Assembly: GCA_944322345.1 (NCBI GenBank)
Contig: CALUOO010000003.1
Location: 186,001-250,000 of the forward strand
Reading direction: 5' to 3'
DNA from: an uncultured Bacteroides sp.
GTDB taxonomy: Bacteria > Bacteroidota > Bacteroidia > Bacteroidales > Bacteroidaceae
Length of the DNA: 64,000 bases
The position numbers and the translations under genes are program-made. Within the stretch, counting starts at the first letter, position 1; every line of letters starts with the position of its first letter. Below are positions 34,584 to 44,871 of the stretch, one piece after another. The notes under the pieces were generated by a model that saw nothing but the letters and a program-made list of their open reading frames with translations, was not told where the DNA came from and ran no database searches.

Positions 34584-36813
34584 AAAAATAATATCCTAAA
34601 CTAACATACCCACCAAAATCTTTTGTTCTATTAGAATAATCTAAAGTCATACTAAAAGGACCTATCAAACTATCATATGAATATTTCATAGCAACACCTG
34701 TAACGCTACTTCCATTAAACACATGTACCAAATTATTATTATAGCTTGCCCAATTGCCAATACATGAAACATAATGCTTATCAGCGATTTGATAGCGTAA
34801 CTGCAAATATCCCCCTAATAAAATATTATCAACTAATTCTGCATAATGCACGCCATAAAAAGGTTGCTGCCCGATCATATATCTGCCTAGATATTCACCT
34901 CCTATATAATTGACAAAAAAATTAGGAATTGTATTACCCCATAATACTCTACCGAAAATCTCCGGCAACACACAAAAACGAGAGGAAAGCAAACATGCTG
35001 TTTTTACCTTAAATTGGCATGCACCAAACATATAGCTATGAGAAGAAAACACATCATTTCCAGAACAACTTCCTCTTATATTACATTGTACTTCATAAGT
35101 GGGATAAGTCAAATCATCCGAATTATCAAAATCTAATTCGAAGAAGCTACCAACATAATCTTCTTTTTTCAAGTAATCACAAATATAATCAACCGAATAT
35201 AACTTAGATACATTACTGAAGAAATCATATTGCACTCCTAGTTTACATGTCACATAACGAGACAAATCTTCTTTTAAAAAAGCCGAAATATGATTTTGAA
35301 GATATGAAGTACGATCATATTTCTTCCCATTTTGGAAAAGTTTAAAATCCTTATAAGAAAGCTCATATTCAACGCCTAAATCCAAAATCCAAGAAGTATG
35401 ATACATATATCCTATATTCATCTTAGGATTTTGACTGATCTTTACCGAAGAAAATAATTCATTCCTATCATATTTTCCAAAGTTTAATCTCCCATTCATT
35501 AATATTGCAGCAACTTCTTCTGTATCTATATGCATCCCCACATTAAAACATCCCTTTGAACGTTCCTTGAGCGAAAAGACCAGGATTTTATGTAAAGAAT
35601 CATTTTCTTTATCCACAATTCTGTAAGAAACATTACTAAAATATCCCAGTCCTTGCAACATTTGTACCTGTCTTTCTATTTCAGCAAAGGATATGAAACA
35701 ATCCTCCTTTATCTTCAAATTTCTAAATAGCCATGCTTTTTCGTGAGAGTACAGCCCTTCAATTCTAACTCTTTCTACATACAAAGAATCCGTTCGTTTT
35801 ATAGAAGATTTATTAGCATATGCTTTCACAGAGCCAACTTTTTCACGTAAAGCCATAAGCTCCTTCCAATGCTGTCGGGCAACTTGCTCTCCCATTATCA
35901 ACATCGTATCAATTGCATCTGCTTTGAAATCAGCAGAAGTATAACGTTTTAAGCCTGGATTAAGATATAAATCAACCTTTGTTTTATTCTGTCTATATTT
36001 TTTTTCACCAACTAAAAAAGCCAATCGGTTCCCTATTTCCGTCACAGACTGATAAGTAGGTTTTACAAATGATTCTGTACTTAAGTCAACTCCGATAATA
36101 ATATCAGCACCCATATTTTCAACAACATCTACAGGGAAATTATTAAATACTCCCCCATCAATCAACACCATATCATCCAAATAAACTGGAGAAAATACTC
36201 CTGGAACTGCCATACTAGCACGCATTGCTAAAGGAAGGTTTCCCCGCCTAAGTACTACTTCCTTTCCTTCAACTAAGTCCCCAGCAACACATGCAAAAGG
36301 GATAGGAAGACTATCAAACGAAGACATTTGATGAAAACCGACAGTAAGATCTGAGAATCTATTTAAAATGCTTTGCCCTTTCATAATACCAGAAGGCATG
36401 GTCAGTTTACTATGTGGTGTAAAAGGAATAGATAATAAAAAGCGATCATGCAGTACTTTGTTTTGAAAAGAGCGATAAGGACGTTCCACCTGATCTGTTA
36501 ATAAAGCCATCCAATCCTGAGAACGAACCAAGCTATCTAGTTCTTGTGCTGTATACCCTACCGAATAAAGTCCTCCAATAATTGCCCCCATACTAGTTCC
36601 TGCAATATAATCAATCGGAATTCCTGCTTCTTCCAATACTTTTAATACACCAACATGAGCTGCGCCTTTTGCACCACCTCCACTCAGAACAAGTCCAACA
36701 TGTGGGCGATCATACTCTTGAGCATTCAACAATAGAGGGAAAGCAACAATAATTCCCCATCGCATTTTTTTTAATAAAATACGACAATAACATAATAAAT
36801 TCGAAATGCCCAT
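34582..36813 (-). CDS. patatin-like phospholipase with C-terminal outer-membrane barrel
   Basis: A 743-residue protein with a signal peptide (cleavage near LLLNAQ, residue 32). A patatin domain (about 38-310) has oxyanion loop GGGAKG (45-50), nucleophile Ser74 in GTSMG and Asp219 in IDGGVFNNFP. A POTRA-like segment (about 335-400) and a bacterial-surface-antigen-type beta-barrel to the C-terminal FGGYVSLGYYF follow. This resembles Pseudomonas PlpD and similar fused phospholipases. The start is 5 bases after the tolC-like stop, so it is the last gene of the efflux operon; a second ATG at 36765 would still leave a signal peptide. Catalytic residues are complete. Confidence 0.87.
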   Translation of the reverse strand: MGISNLLCYCRILLKKMRWGIIVAFPLLLNAQEYDRPHVGLVLSGGGAKGAAHVGVLKVLEEAGIPIDYIAGTSMGAIIGGLYSVGYTAQELDSLVRSQDWMALLTDQVERPYRSFQNKVLHDRFLLSIPFTPHSKLTMPSGIMKGQSILNRFSDLTVGFHQMSSFDSLPIPFACVAGDLVEGKEVVLRRGNLPLAMRASMAVPGVFSPVYLDDMVLIDGGVFNNFPVDVVENMGADIIIGVDLSTESFVKPTYQSVTEIGNRLAFLVGEKKYRQNKTKVDLYLNPGLKRYTSADFKADAIDTMLIMGEQVARQHWKELMALREKVGSVKAYANKSSIKRTDSLYVERVRIEGLYSHEKAWLFRNLKIKEDCFISFAEIERQVQMLQGLGYFSNVSYRIVDKENDSLHKILVFSLKERSKGCFNVGMHIDTEEVAAILMNGRLNFGKYDRNELFSSVKISQNPKMNIGYMYHTSWILDLGVEYELSYKDFKLFQNGKKYDRTSYLQNHISAFLKEDLSRYVTCKLGVQYDFFSNVSKLYSVDYICDYLKKEDYVGSFFELDFDNSDDLTYPTYEVQCNIRGSCSGNDVFSSHSYMFGACQFKVKTACLLSSRFCVLPEIFGRVLWGNTIPNFFVNYIGGEYLGRYMIGQQPFYGVHYAELVDNILLGGYLQLRYQIADKHYVSCIGNWASYNNNLVHVFNGSSVTGVAMKYSYDSLIGPFSMTLDYSNRTKDFGGYVSLGYYF

Positions 36814-36818
36814 ACAAA

Positions 36819-38141
36819 TTATCTTATATCTGATCTACCTGTATCCTGCAAATATTCCGTTAGTTTTATCTGATAATCTATACATGCATCTGTGTAACGA
36901 TTACGACTTTGACGATATATTCCTTGTGCATCAAGAAGATCTGATAAAGATACTGTACCAACTTTATAATTGTCCGTTTGCATACGCAGATTTTCCTTGG
37001 ATTCTTTAACTGCGGATTCTGCTAAAAGAATTTGTTTATACGATTCTGTCAACTGATTCCAACTTTGCTGCATTTTCAATTGTAATTTTTCTGCTCCATC
37101 TTTTCGTTGAAAAACCGCTTTTTGTTCTTCCAAACGTGAACGTTTTATTTTATGATTACCTCCCCACCAGTCAGAAATAGGCACACTTACAGTAGCCATC
37201 ATTACTACATGATTTCTATCTTGATTCATTAAATCCTCATAGGCATACGATACTCCAACTCCTACTTTAGGCAATTGCTCACCGATGGCTATTTTCCGTT
37301 TAAGTTTATGTGCTTCTACATTTTTATTCAATAGCTGATATCCGGGAAGCGATAATAAAGCATTCTGATGATCAACATGATATTTATCAGGATTACTAAT
37401 ATCTGCCATAAATTCTGGGACATCAATACATTCAGCTGAATCAAGAGGTAATCCTATATGCTGACATAAAGCCATACAAGAAAGTTTTATGCCATTCTCT
37501 ATTTGAAGTCGAGTACTATATAATTCATTTTGTTTTAATTGCACTGTCAATAGATCGTTCTGTGTCGTTATCCCTGTTTCAACAGCCAAGCTCACATCCT
37601 TATGAAGAGTATTTAATAATGAGTCTAATACATCTATTGTCTTTTCTGCCTCTTTAAGAGATACGATTTTCCAATAATAGTTTTCTGTATCCAGTATCAC
37701 TTTATCTGTAGTCATATCAAGTTGATAGCAAGATGCTTCAAACGCAGTTTTTGCTAACTTACCAGAATTTACGATCTGCCCTCCAGCGAATATAGGTTGT
37801 AAGGCAGAAACTGTGACAAGATTTCCATCCTCTAGCATACCAAATTCCATTGGTGTTTCTATTCCTAACGAAGGCAAAGGCGGTATAGTTACTTTCACTA
37901 AATCGTCATCCGCTTTATAAGAAGAAGCACCAGCTGAAACTTTAGGGAAGTACTTAGTAAAAACTTCTTTTTTAGTTTGACGGGCAACTTCAACTTCCGT
38001 TCTTCCTATTTGGACATCAGTATTATACCTTACTGCCATTTTCTTACATTCATCTAATGTAAAAATACGTTTTTCTTGTGCAGGAACAAAGATTGCTGTT
38101 CCTGCAAAAAAAATACTTAATAAAATTGTTTTTATATCCAT
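36819..38141 (-). CDS. TolC-family outer-membrane efflux protein
   Basis: A 440-residue outer-membrane channel. The signal peptide (TILLSIFFAGTAIFVPAQ) is followed by two repeats of the TolC fold with long helices (LDECKKMAVRYNTDVQI near 28 and YEDLMNQDRNHVVMMATVSVPISDW in the second half). It is the exit duct of the tripartite pump with the RND and adaptor proteins encoded upstream. The frame extends to a TTG at 38147; ATG 38141 is chosen. Spacing is 35 bases from the RND gene and 5 bases to the patatin gene. Confidence 0.9.
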   Translation of the reverse strand: MDIKTILLSIFFAGTAIFVPAQEKRIFTLDECKKMAVRYNTDVQIGRTEVEVARQTKKEVFTKYFPKVSAGASSYKADDDLVKVTIPPLPSLGIETPMEFGMLEDGNLVTVSALQPIFAGGQIVNSGKLAKTAFEASCYQLDMTTDKVILDTENYYWKIVSLKEAEKTIDVLDSLLNTLHKDVSLAVETGITTQNDLLTVQLKQNELYSTRLQIENGIKLSCMALCQHIGLPLDSAECIDVPEFMADISNPDKYHVDHQNALLSLPGYQLLNKNVEAHKLKRKIAIGEQLPKVGVGVSYAYEDLMNQDRNHVVMMATVSVPISDWWGGNHKIKRSRLEEQKAVFQRKDGAEKLQLKMQQSWNQLTESYKQILLAESAVKESKENLRMQTDNYKVGTVSLSDLLDAQGIYRQSRNRYTDACIDYQIKLTEYLQDTGRSDIR

Positions 38142-38176
38142 ACTCAAATTATACTCTAATTATAGCATTTAATTCA

Positions 38177-41100
38177 TTATTGATTTTCTAGTTGTAATAT
38201 AAGTTTTCTTCGTTTGCTACTTCCTCTAAAAATAAACCAATAGCTTACAGGCAAAACAGTTAAAAGAAATACCATAGTAACAAGTGTACCAAAGAAAATG
38301 ACTGTTCCCATAGGCATCCATAATCCACTTCCTCCTAAAATCATCGGTATAACTCCCATAGATGCAGCCGCAGATGTCAAGAAAATTGGACGCATACGAC
38401 GAGATGCAGAATAATAGATAGCATCCTTTACACACATACCTTCTTTTTCTCTAAGCTCTTCAGCATAATCAATCATAATAATACCATTACGCACTATAAT
38501 TCCCATCAAACTGGTAATCCCCAATACACATGTTACTCCAAAATCTAATTTCATAATCCACAGCCCCAATGCTGTACCAAATACACACAAACTCATACTT
38601 ACAAAAATCAATAAGGCAATGTTTATACGACGGAAATGTGCCAGCAAAATAAAGAAGATCATAAAAGCCGCAATCTGCAAAGCTGTCATAATAGTAGGCA
38701 TATTATCTTGTTTCTCCTCTAACTCACCACCGTAAGTAATAACTGCATCCGAAGTTAGATCCAATTTATCAATATTTTTTTGCACTTTTTTTGTCAACTC
38801 AAGTGTATTAACACCTCTCATTGGTTCTCCTTGTACTGTTATAATATATACTCCATTTCGTCGTATTATCTGACCTTCTTCCCATACAGGAATAACATCT
38901 GCTACCTGATTAAGAGAGACATGACCAATACCTCCATACACTGGAATCTGTTCATTTTCAAGATCATTTAAACTTGCCTCTTTCGATTTCGTACTTTTTA
39001 CCACAACCGGAATACTATAGTCTCCTTCCCACACATGAGTAAGCGGAAGTCCATCACCATATCTCATAGCAAGTGTAGTTTCCAACGACATATTATTTAT
39101 TCCTAAACGTGAAGCCTCATCTTCCTTAAGTTTAATCTCTGTACCAGATAAAGGTTCGTTCCGATCAGTACGAACATATTGTATATCTGGCATTTTTCTC
39201 ATCATTTCAACAATCTTTCCTGCATTAAATTTCAAATTATCTAAATTATCTCCTGTAACACGAACTTCTATCGGACAAGTAGCAAGGCTATAAAGAAGCT
39301 GTTTAAATTTTACTGTAGCCTCCGGGAAGTAATTAGTATACTTAGGTACCAATTCATCCAGTACTGCCACCGTTTCTTTTACCCCTACTGTATTAACAAT
39401 AAATTGTGCAAAATTACTTCCCGGAATCTGTGGTGCATACGAGCTTTGAAACCTAGGTGAACTTCCTCCTTTAAAAGACGTTATAGAAACAATTCTTGGG
39501 TCTTTTCGTATCATATGCTCCAAACTATCAGCAATCATAGCCGTTTTCTCTATAGACGTACCAGAAGGTAAGTAAATTTCTACTGCAAACTGATTCCTAT
39601 CAGCTGTTGGAAGCATTGCTTGTGGATTCTTGATAAGTAAATAAGCACCTACAACTATAAAAATCATTCCTAGCCCAATCACTGTCTTCGGGAATCTGAA
39701 ACACCAATCAAGAAGCTTGTTATAAAATGACTGAAGTAAATCAAGAAAAGAAAATTGCATAGCACCTTCAGTCTTCTTTATAGGCTTTCGGATAAAGAAA
39801 AATTGCATGAATGGTACAACAAGTACTGCCACCAATAATGAGATAGTTAAGATCAACGTAATTGCCCATGGGAAACTTAATAAAAAATCATGGACCAAAC
39901 CAACCGTAATCAGAAGGAAAGGGAAAAATGTAATACTAATAGCCAATGTCGCAGATAATATTGACTTAAAAAAATGTGTAGCACTCTCAATGGATGCATG
40001 CCAACGAGACATACCTTCCGCTATTTTTTCCAGATAATTATCTATTATTACAATCGAATTATCCACAATCATCCCCAATGTAACAATCAAAGCAGCAAGA
40101 GTAACAGTATTCAATTCTACACCAAATGCATGGAATAATCCCAAAGAAATGAAAATAGTGATAGGAATAGTAGAAGCAGCTACCAATGCAACCTTAATAG
40201 GAAGAAGCAACATTACTACTATTACTACAGCAACAATAGCTATAAAAAGTTCACGCAAGAAGTTTTTTACACTTTCATCTACTACAACACTTTGGTCTGT
40301 TATTCTAAAGATATTAACATCCGACGGCAAAACTGTTTTGTATTCATCCAATACAGAATTTACCTCTTTGCCCATCTTTACAATATTCTGTCCCTTTTTC
40401 ATCTCCACACTCAGCAAAATGCACTTTTTACCATTATTCGTAATATAACTATTGAATGGTGCATATTCCCTTTTCACATCTGCCACATCTTTAAGACGAA
40501 TATTATTCCCTAAAGGATCAGTATATATTATTAGTTGTTGTACATCATATATAGTATTAAGAGATTCGCTCACATAAATAGGTTGTGTAAAAGAATCATT
40601 CTTCACTCTACCTCCTGTCGTTGTAAAACCTTTTGTAAACAACTTAGCAGCTATTATCTGATCATTCAAGCCATATTTAGAAAGTCGATCATGATTCAGT
40701 ACAACAGAAATCTGCTCTTTCTGCATGCCATAAACACTCATCCTTCCCACACTCTTTATTGTGCGAAGTCGATCCTGAAGACCATCAATATAATTCTTAA
40801 GCTCACGATAAGTTTTATCCTGACTCTCCATAGTGATAAGTAAAGCAGACGTATCACCAAAATCATCCAAGACTTGTACTGCTAAGACATTGGAAGGCAA
40901 TTGAGATTTGAATCCAGAAATTCCATGCTTGAATTTACTCCAAAACTCGTCTTTATTATTTACCTCATCATTCAATTCTACCTGAATATATACAATTCCA
41001 TCACGATTGGTAGAAAAGCTTTTTTCTTTTTTTACTTCTTTATAACTGAAAATATAATCTTCCAACGGCTTGGTTACCTGTTCTATCATCTCTTCTGCTG

Positions 41101-41278
41101 TATTCCCCGGAGCAACAGCAACAACTAGCCCTTGACGAACAGTAAAATCGGGGAATTCATTTTTCCGCATTTGTGGAAGACTATAAAAGCCAAATGCAAC
41201 CAAACAGCACACAATCAAAATTACAATTTGCCGATAGTGCATAGCCCATTCTACGACATTACGTTTTCTTTTTTCCAT
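38177..41278 (-). CDS. RND efflux transporter, inner-membrane pump
   Basis: A 1033-residue resistance-nodulation-division pump. TM1 is at about 13-31, a large periplasmic loop follows, and a central membrane block carries the proton-relay aspartates D406 and D413 in LGMIVDNSIVIIDNY. A second periplasmic loop and final helices include SLMGIIVRNGIIMIDYAEEL, where the usual second-half acidic motif is found as an arginine/asparagine/aspartate version. It would take substrates from the membrane or periplasm and pass them to the TolC-like duct. The substrate is unknown; absence of metal motifs argues for organic molecules rather than cations. Confidence 0.92.
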   Translation of the reverse strand: MEKRKRNVVEWAMHYRQIVILIVCCLVAFGFYSLPQMRKNEFPDFTVRQGLVVAVAPGNTAEEMIEQVTKPLEDYIFSYKEVKKEKSFSTNRDGIVYIQVELNDEVNNKDEFWSKFKHGISGFKSQLPSNVLAVQVLDDFGDTSALLITMESQDKTYRELKNYIDGLQDRLRTIKSVGRMSVYGMQKEQISVVLNHDRLSKYGLNDQIIAAKLFTKGFTTTGGRVKNDSFTQPIYVSESLNTIYDVQQLIIYTDPLGNNIRLKDVADVKREYAPFNSYITNNGKKCILLSVEMKKGQNIVKMGKEVNSVLDEYKTVLPSDVNIFRITDQSVVVDESVKNFLRELFIAIVAVVIVVMLLLPIKVALVAASTIPITIFISLGLFHAFGVELNTVTLAALIVTLGMIVDNSIVIIDNYLEKIAEGMSRWHASIESATHFFKSILSATLAISITFFPFLLITVGLVHDFLLSFPWAITLILTISLLVAVLVVPFMQFFFIRKPIKKTEGAMQFSFLDLLQSFYNKLLDWCFRFPKTVIGLGMIFIVVGAYLLIKNPQAMLPTADRNQFAVEIYLPSGTSIEKTAMIADSLEHMIRKDPRIVSITSFKGGSSPRFQSSYAPQIPGSNFAQFIVNTVGVKETVAVLDELVPKYTNYFPEATVKFKQLLYSLATCPIEVRVTGDNLDNLKFNAGKIVEMMRKMPDIQYVRTDRNEPLSGTEIKLKEDEASRLGINNMSLETTLAMRYGDGLPLTHVWEGDYSIPVVVKSTKSKEASLNDLENEQIPVYGGIGHVSLNQVADVIPVWEEGQIIRRNGVYIITVQGEPMRGVNTLELTKKVQKNIDKLDLTSDAVITYGGELEEKQDNMPTIMTALQIAAFMIFFILLAHFRRINIALLIFVSMSLCVFGTALGLWIMKLDFGVTCVLGITSLMGIIVRNGIIMIDYAEELREKEGMCVKDAIYYSASRRMRPIFLTSAAASMGVIPMILGGSGLWMPMGTVIFFGTLVTMVFLLTVLPVSYWFIFRGSSKRRKLILQLENQ

Positions 41279-41312
41279 CTTTTACAATAGCTACAACTGA
41301 TTACTACATAAT

Positions 41313-42335
41313 TTAAAAAGTCAAAGAAGTTCCTTCACACACTTTCTGTTGACCTTTCACAATAATCTCATCACCCATTTCTAATCCATTCAAAATTACA
41401 ACCCCTTGTGCTGTATATTCACCACACTGAATCAACTGCTTATGAGCTTTCCCATTTTTCTGTACCCATACAAAAGTATGGTCATATTCATCAAGCTGTA
41501 CAATATTGGCAGGTATAACCACTCCCCCTGTTTTTTCTTTACCAAACAAGTGAACTGTTGTAACCATCCCTGGAAGTAAAATTCCATCACTTTGTTCAAC
41601 TCTAATCTTTACATCATACGAGCGAGTTAAAGGATTTGCTACAACTCCTTTTTCAACTACCACTCCTTCTACATTAGACATGTTGACTGCCGGAATTTCT
41701 ATAAAGGCCTGATCTCCTATTTCTATATGAGAAATCTCCTTTTCCGGCACACAAATCTTCACTTTCAGATGCTTGACATTTACCAGCTTAACAACCGGAA
41801 TTCCCGGGGCAACGTTTTGTCCTACTTCTGCACTCTTTTCTGAAATCACACCGCTAAAAGGTGCATACAGACGACTGTCTTTCAAATGTTTCTTTGCCAT
41901 TTCTTCGACAGATTTTGCCTGTTTCAATTTACTTTGAACCTCTACCCATTTTATTTCCGGCAAACTATTTTGTTCGTACAGAACCTTTAGCCTTCCATAA
42001 GCATCTTCTGCTTGTTCCAATGTAGCTTTAGCAGCATCGTAACTACTCTGCATAGTAGTGGAATCAATGGTAGCTATCAAATCGCCTTTTTTTACTCTAT
42101 TCCCTAGTGTCACAAATACATTTTGAATAGTTCCTGCTGTAGAAAAGCTAAGAGAAGTATTGCTTTCTGTTTCAACTGTTCCTGAAAAATTCCTACTTAC
42201 TCTAAATTGAGAATTAAAAATTCTCATTACTTCTACTTTGACAGGTTTTACCTCTTGCTGTTTTTCTTGCTGTTCCGATTCACATCCTGTACACAAGGAC
42301 AAACAAAACAGTCCTAACACATTAATTACTTTCAT
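41313..42335 (-). CDS. RND efflux periplasmic adaptor (membrane-fusion lipoprotein)
   Basis: A 340-residue adaptor with lipobox LCTGC (Cys18), a barrel-sandwich hybrid domain split by a helical hairpin (TIDSTTMQSSYDAAKATLEQ and following) and beta-barrel and membrane-proximal domains (ending VCEGTSLTF). It joins the inner pump to the TolC-like channel. It is the first gene of the operon; the RND gene follows after 34 bases. The frame runs to a TTG at 42347, but the ATG at 42335 begins the signal peptide. A divergent AraC-type gene begins at 42528. Confidence 0.92.
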   Translation of the reverse strand: MKVINVLGLFCLSLCTGCESEQQEKQQEVKPVKVEVMRIFNSQFRVSRNFSGTVETESNTSLSFSTAGTIQNVFVTLGNRVKKGDLIATIDSTTMQSSYDAAKATLEQAEDAYGRLKVLYEQNSLPEIKWVEVQSKLKQAKSVEEMAKKHLKDSRLYAPFSGVISEKSAEVGQNVAPGIPVVKLVNVKHLKVKICVPEKEISHIEIGDQAFIEIPAVNMSNVEGVVVEKGVVANPLTRSYDVKIRVEQSDGILLPGMVTTVHLFGKEKTGGVVIPANIVQLDEYDHTFVWVQKNGKAHKQLIQCGEYTAQGVVILNGLEMGDEIIVKGQQKVCEGTSLTF

Positions 42336-42527
42336 AATACATTTCAATTTCGAGTTATATTTCTTTTTGCCCGCAAAGAAAGATGATTCAGAAAGAAGGA
42401 TAATACTCTATTCTACCCGACAAATGTTCCATTTTCCAACGCAAATAGAAAATAAGACATACAGAACATTAACCGAGAAATATTCATCATTTCTATTAGA
42501 TAAATATTCTGTTAATTTGCAACAAAA

Positions 42528-43430
42528 ATGAATCGTATGAAAGACAGGAATATCATAGTTGGAAATCTAGACAACAAAGAAATACTAGATCAAGCTACTA
42601 CTTATTACGATAACCGCATTGCTGTTATTGAGGAAGTACACAACATAGATATGAAGCAAACCATATGGATAGAAGCAGTCTGTGCCATTTTATGCAAGAA
42701 AGGAAAAGCTTCGGTTTATATTAACGGCCAACTATATGATATCCATGAAAATGATTTGTTGTTGTGCCGTCCCAATATCATCCTAGAACATGGCATGATA
42801 AGTGTCGATTTTGATTGCTATGGCTTCCTACTTTCTCCCGAATATATAGAAAGAATGGCTGTTTCTACCTGCTGGAATGCACAGCTTTTCATTCAGAAAC
42901 ATCCTGTAATTTCACTTGAATATGAAGAAGTACAAGTATTCCATCAGTATTTTGAGCTATTACGAAACAAGCTAACAAAACCTTCAGGAAAACATCAAAA
43001 AGAATTAATCGACTCGTTACTTCAAGCTTTTTTATATGAGTTTCATGATTCTATGAAGCATTTCGAAGAATCACAAATGTCTTTTTCATCAGCCGAAACT
43101 CTTTTCAAATCGTTTATTTCTCTATTAAACAAATCATATCCTAAAGAACGCAGCGTCTCATCCTATGCCGACAAGCTGTGTGTCAGTCCCAAATATCTAT
43201 CCTCCATTTGTAAAGGTATCAGTCAGCATACTGCCTCTGAGCTAATCAACCAATATGTCATCAAAGACATTGAATATCTATTGAAACGAACCAACAAAAG
43301 TGTAAAGGAGATTGCAAACGAACTTAACTTTCCCAATCTTTCTTTTTTCGGAAAATACACCAAACGCTATTTGGGTATGTCGCCTAAGCAATATCGGAAT
43401 CAGATGCTGTCGTCGGATAATCAACCGTAA
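42528..43430 (+). CDS. AraC-family transcriptional regulator
   Basis: A 300-residue protein with an N-terminal cupin-like sensing region (about 25-130, with INGQLYDIHENDLLLCRPN) and a C-terminal AraC DNA-binding domain (about 195-295). The two helix-turn-helix motifs are at VSSYADKLCVSPKYLSSICK and VKEIANELNFPNLSFFGKYT, ending KRYLGMSPKQYRNQ. It is divergent from the adaptor-RND-TolC-patatin operon, with a 192-base shared control region, and is the likely activator of that operon. A second in-frame ATG occurs at 42537. Confidence 0.9.
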   Translation: MNRMKDRNIIVGNLDNKEILDQATTYYDNRIAVIEEVHNIDMKQTIWIEAVCAILCKKGKASVYINGQLYDIHENDLLLCRPNIILEHGMISVDFDCYGFLLSPEYIERMAVSTCWNAQLFIQKHPVISLEYEEVQVFHQYFELLRNKLTKPSGKHQKELIDSLLQAFLYEFHDSMKHFEESQMSFSSAETLFKSFISLLNKSYPKERSVSSYADKLCVSPKYLSSICKGISQHTASELINQYVIKDIEYLLKRTNKSVKEIANELNFPNLSFFGKYTKRYLGMSPKQYRNQMLSSDNQP

Positions 43431-43556
43431 GTCTTTCTTTGCATCTGTCAAATAAGGATGCTAAAGTTAAAATATCCTTTAATAAAAAAATGAGTAATGT
43501 TTCTTCCTAGCATTCATATACATTGGCAAACTATCATCACAAGACTAAGCAATACA

Positions 43557-43625
43557 CGAGATGCACATGTCGTACTGTACGAGATGGGCATGTCATGCAG
43601 TACGAGATATACATCTTGTCATATT
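43557..43625. repeat. three-unit 23-base repeat (array 2 of family R23)
   Basis: Units start at 43557, 43580 and 43603, each opening CGAGAT. Unit 2 shares CGAGATGGGCATGTCATGC with unit 1 of the array at 12544, and unit 1 shares CGTACTGTA with unit 2 there. It lies in the 267-base gap between the convergent AraC and BASS genes, where I see no other signal. Confidence 0.8.
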
Positions 43626-43697
43626 AGCAAAGGTCTACTTGGAAATGAGTAACCCTATCCTCAAAACAAGTAGCGGATTTCCCCTTACCATCAATCT

Positions 43698-44684
43698 CTA
43701 TAAGCAATGGGAATTTGTTTCTGTTTTCTTTTTCTCCACTTCCCCCTGCCTTCTCTTCTTCCACAGCTGATAGCTGTTGATGGTATTCTGCCACAAGACA
43801 TACGAACCGGGTCCCACGGAAGAAAGCGGATTAAGATAAGTATAAGCCATCCAAATGGCAAGTACTGTATTCTTTTGTCCCAATGCCTGACCTGCGCTGA
43901 TACGTTCGTGATAATGCCCTCCGATGCGTTTTCCAAAATAAAACTGAATACAGCAGGTCACCAGACCGGCCAATGCAATCAGCCATTTGACATATCCCGC
44001 CGCATCGCTGTTTACAAGTGAACGTACAGTCTGCCCAGAAACAATAGCAAGTGCAATTCCCCAAAGATAGAAAGCCAATCCGCTGAAGTTAGCAAGACGC
44101 TCGCGTACCTTAGGTAAAAAAGCACGCAGCAGGCAAGCAACGATAAAGGGACAAAGCAACAAAGGAAATACTTTTACCAATATACGCAAACAGGCTGCAA
44201 GGAAACCGACATCGGGATGTATCTCAATAACAGGAAATAAAAGAGGAACAACCAACGCTGCCAGCAGATTGGACAACAATGTATAAGTAGTCAGACTACC
44301 AGCATTGCCACCTAACTTGCCGGTAATCACAGCCGCAGCTGTAGCAGTCGGACAGATCAAGCATACCATTGCTCCTTCAAATACCTCTCTATAAGTCTCC
44401 GGCATAGGGACATAAATCAATATGGCAGCTACTATCAGACAAGTAATCAATTGAAACAACAACAACCACCCATGCCATACAACAGGTTTCATTTCTCTAA
44501 TCTCCACTTTACAGAAAGTCAACAGCAGCTGTGCAAAAATCAAAAAAGGAGTCAGAAAAGAAATCATACTCCAGACAGCTGGCTTCAACGGAGACAGGAA
44601 GGAGACATGAGCAAAAAGCAGATAAACCAACGTCCCCGTCAACATGGCTACAGGCAGCGTCCAATTCTTTAAAAATCTAAGCAT
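43698..44684 (-). CDS. bile acid:sodium symporter (BASS) family transporter
   Basis: A 328-residue polytopic protein with about nine to ten hydrophobic helices. Family features are the unwound-helix region CPTATAAAVITGKLGGNAGSLT (about 112-133) and, in the second half, GQALGQKNTVLAIWMAYTYL (about 268-287). BASS proteins take up bile acids, pantoate or other organic acids with sodium; the substrate here is not deducible. The C-terminus is long and basic (WKKRRQGEVEKKKTET). Confidence 0.82.
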   Translation of the reverse strand: MLRFLKNWTLPVAMLTGTLVYLLFAHVSFLSPLKPAVWSMISFLTPFLIFAQLLLTFCKVEIREMKPVVWHGWLLLFQLITCLIVAAILIYVPMPETYREVFEGAMVCLICPTATAAAVITGKLGGNAGSLTTYTLLSNLLAALVVPLLFPVIEIHPDVGFLAACLRILVKVFPLLLCPFIVACLLRAFLPKVRERLANFSGLAFYLWGIALAIVSGQTVRSLVNSDAAGYVKWLIALAGLVTCCIQFYFGKRIGGHYHERISAGQALGQKNTVLAIWMAYTYLNPLSSVGPGSYVLWQNTINSYQLWKKRRQGEVEKKKTETNSHCL

Positions 44685-44848
44685 ATCACAGATTTCAATA
44701 TACGGTTTACAACTTTTACAATAAGAAGAAAGAAAATATTCTATGTTTCAGCCTGCAAAGTAACAGAGTTTTAACTGAAAAAGCCATCAGTAAACCGAAA
44801 AAAACACAAAACTTAATATCAAAGCATCAGTTTTCAACAAAAATCTAC

Positions 44849-44856
44849 TACATTTG
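44849..44856 (+). promoter_or_regulatory. -7 box for the amidase gene
   Basis: TACATTTG (TAnnTTTG) lies 16 bases before the ATG at 44872. It excludes the longer frame that would start at 44854. A weak TTTTC stands near the -33 position. Confidence 0.45.
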
Positions 44857-44871
44857 CACCGTACTATTCAT

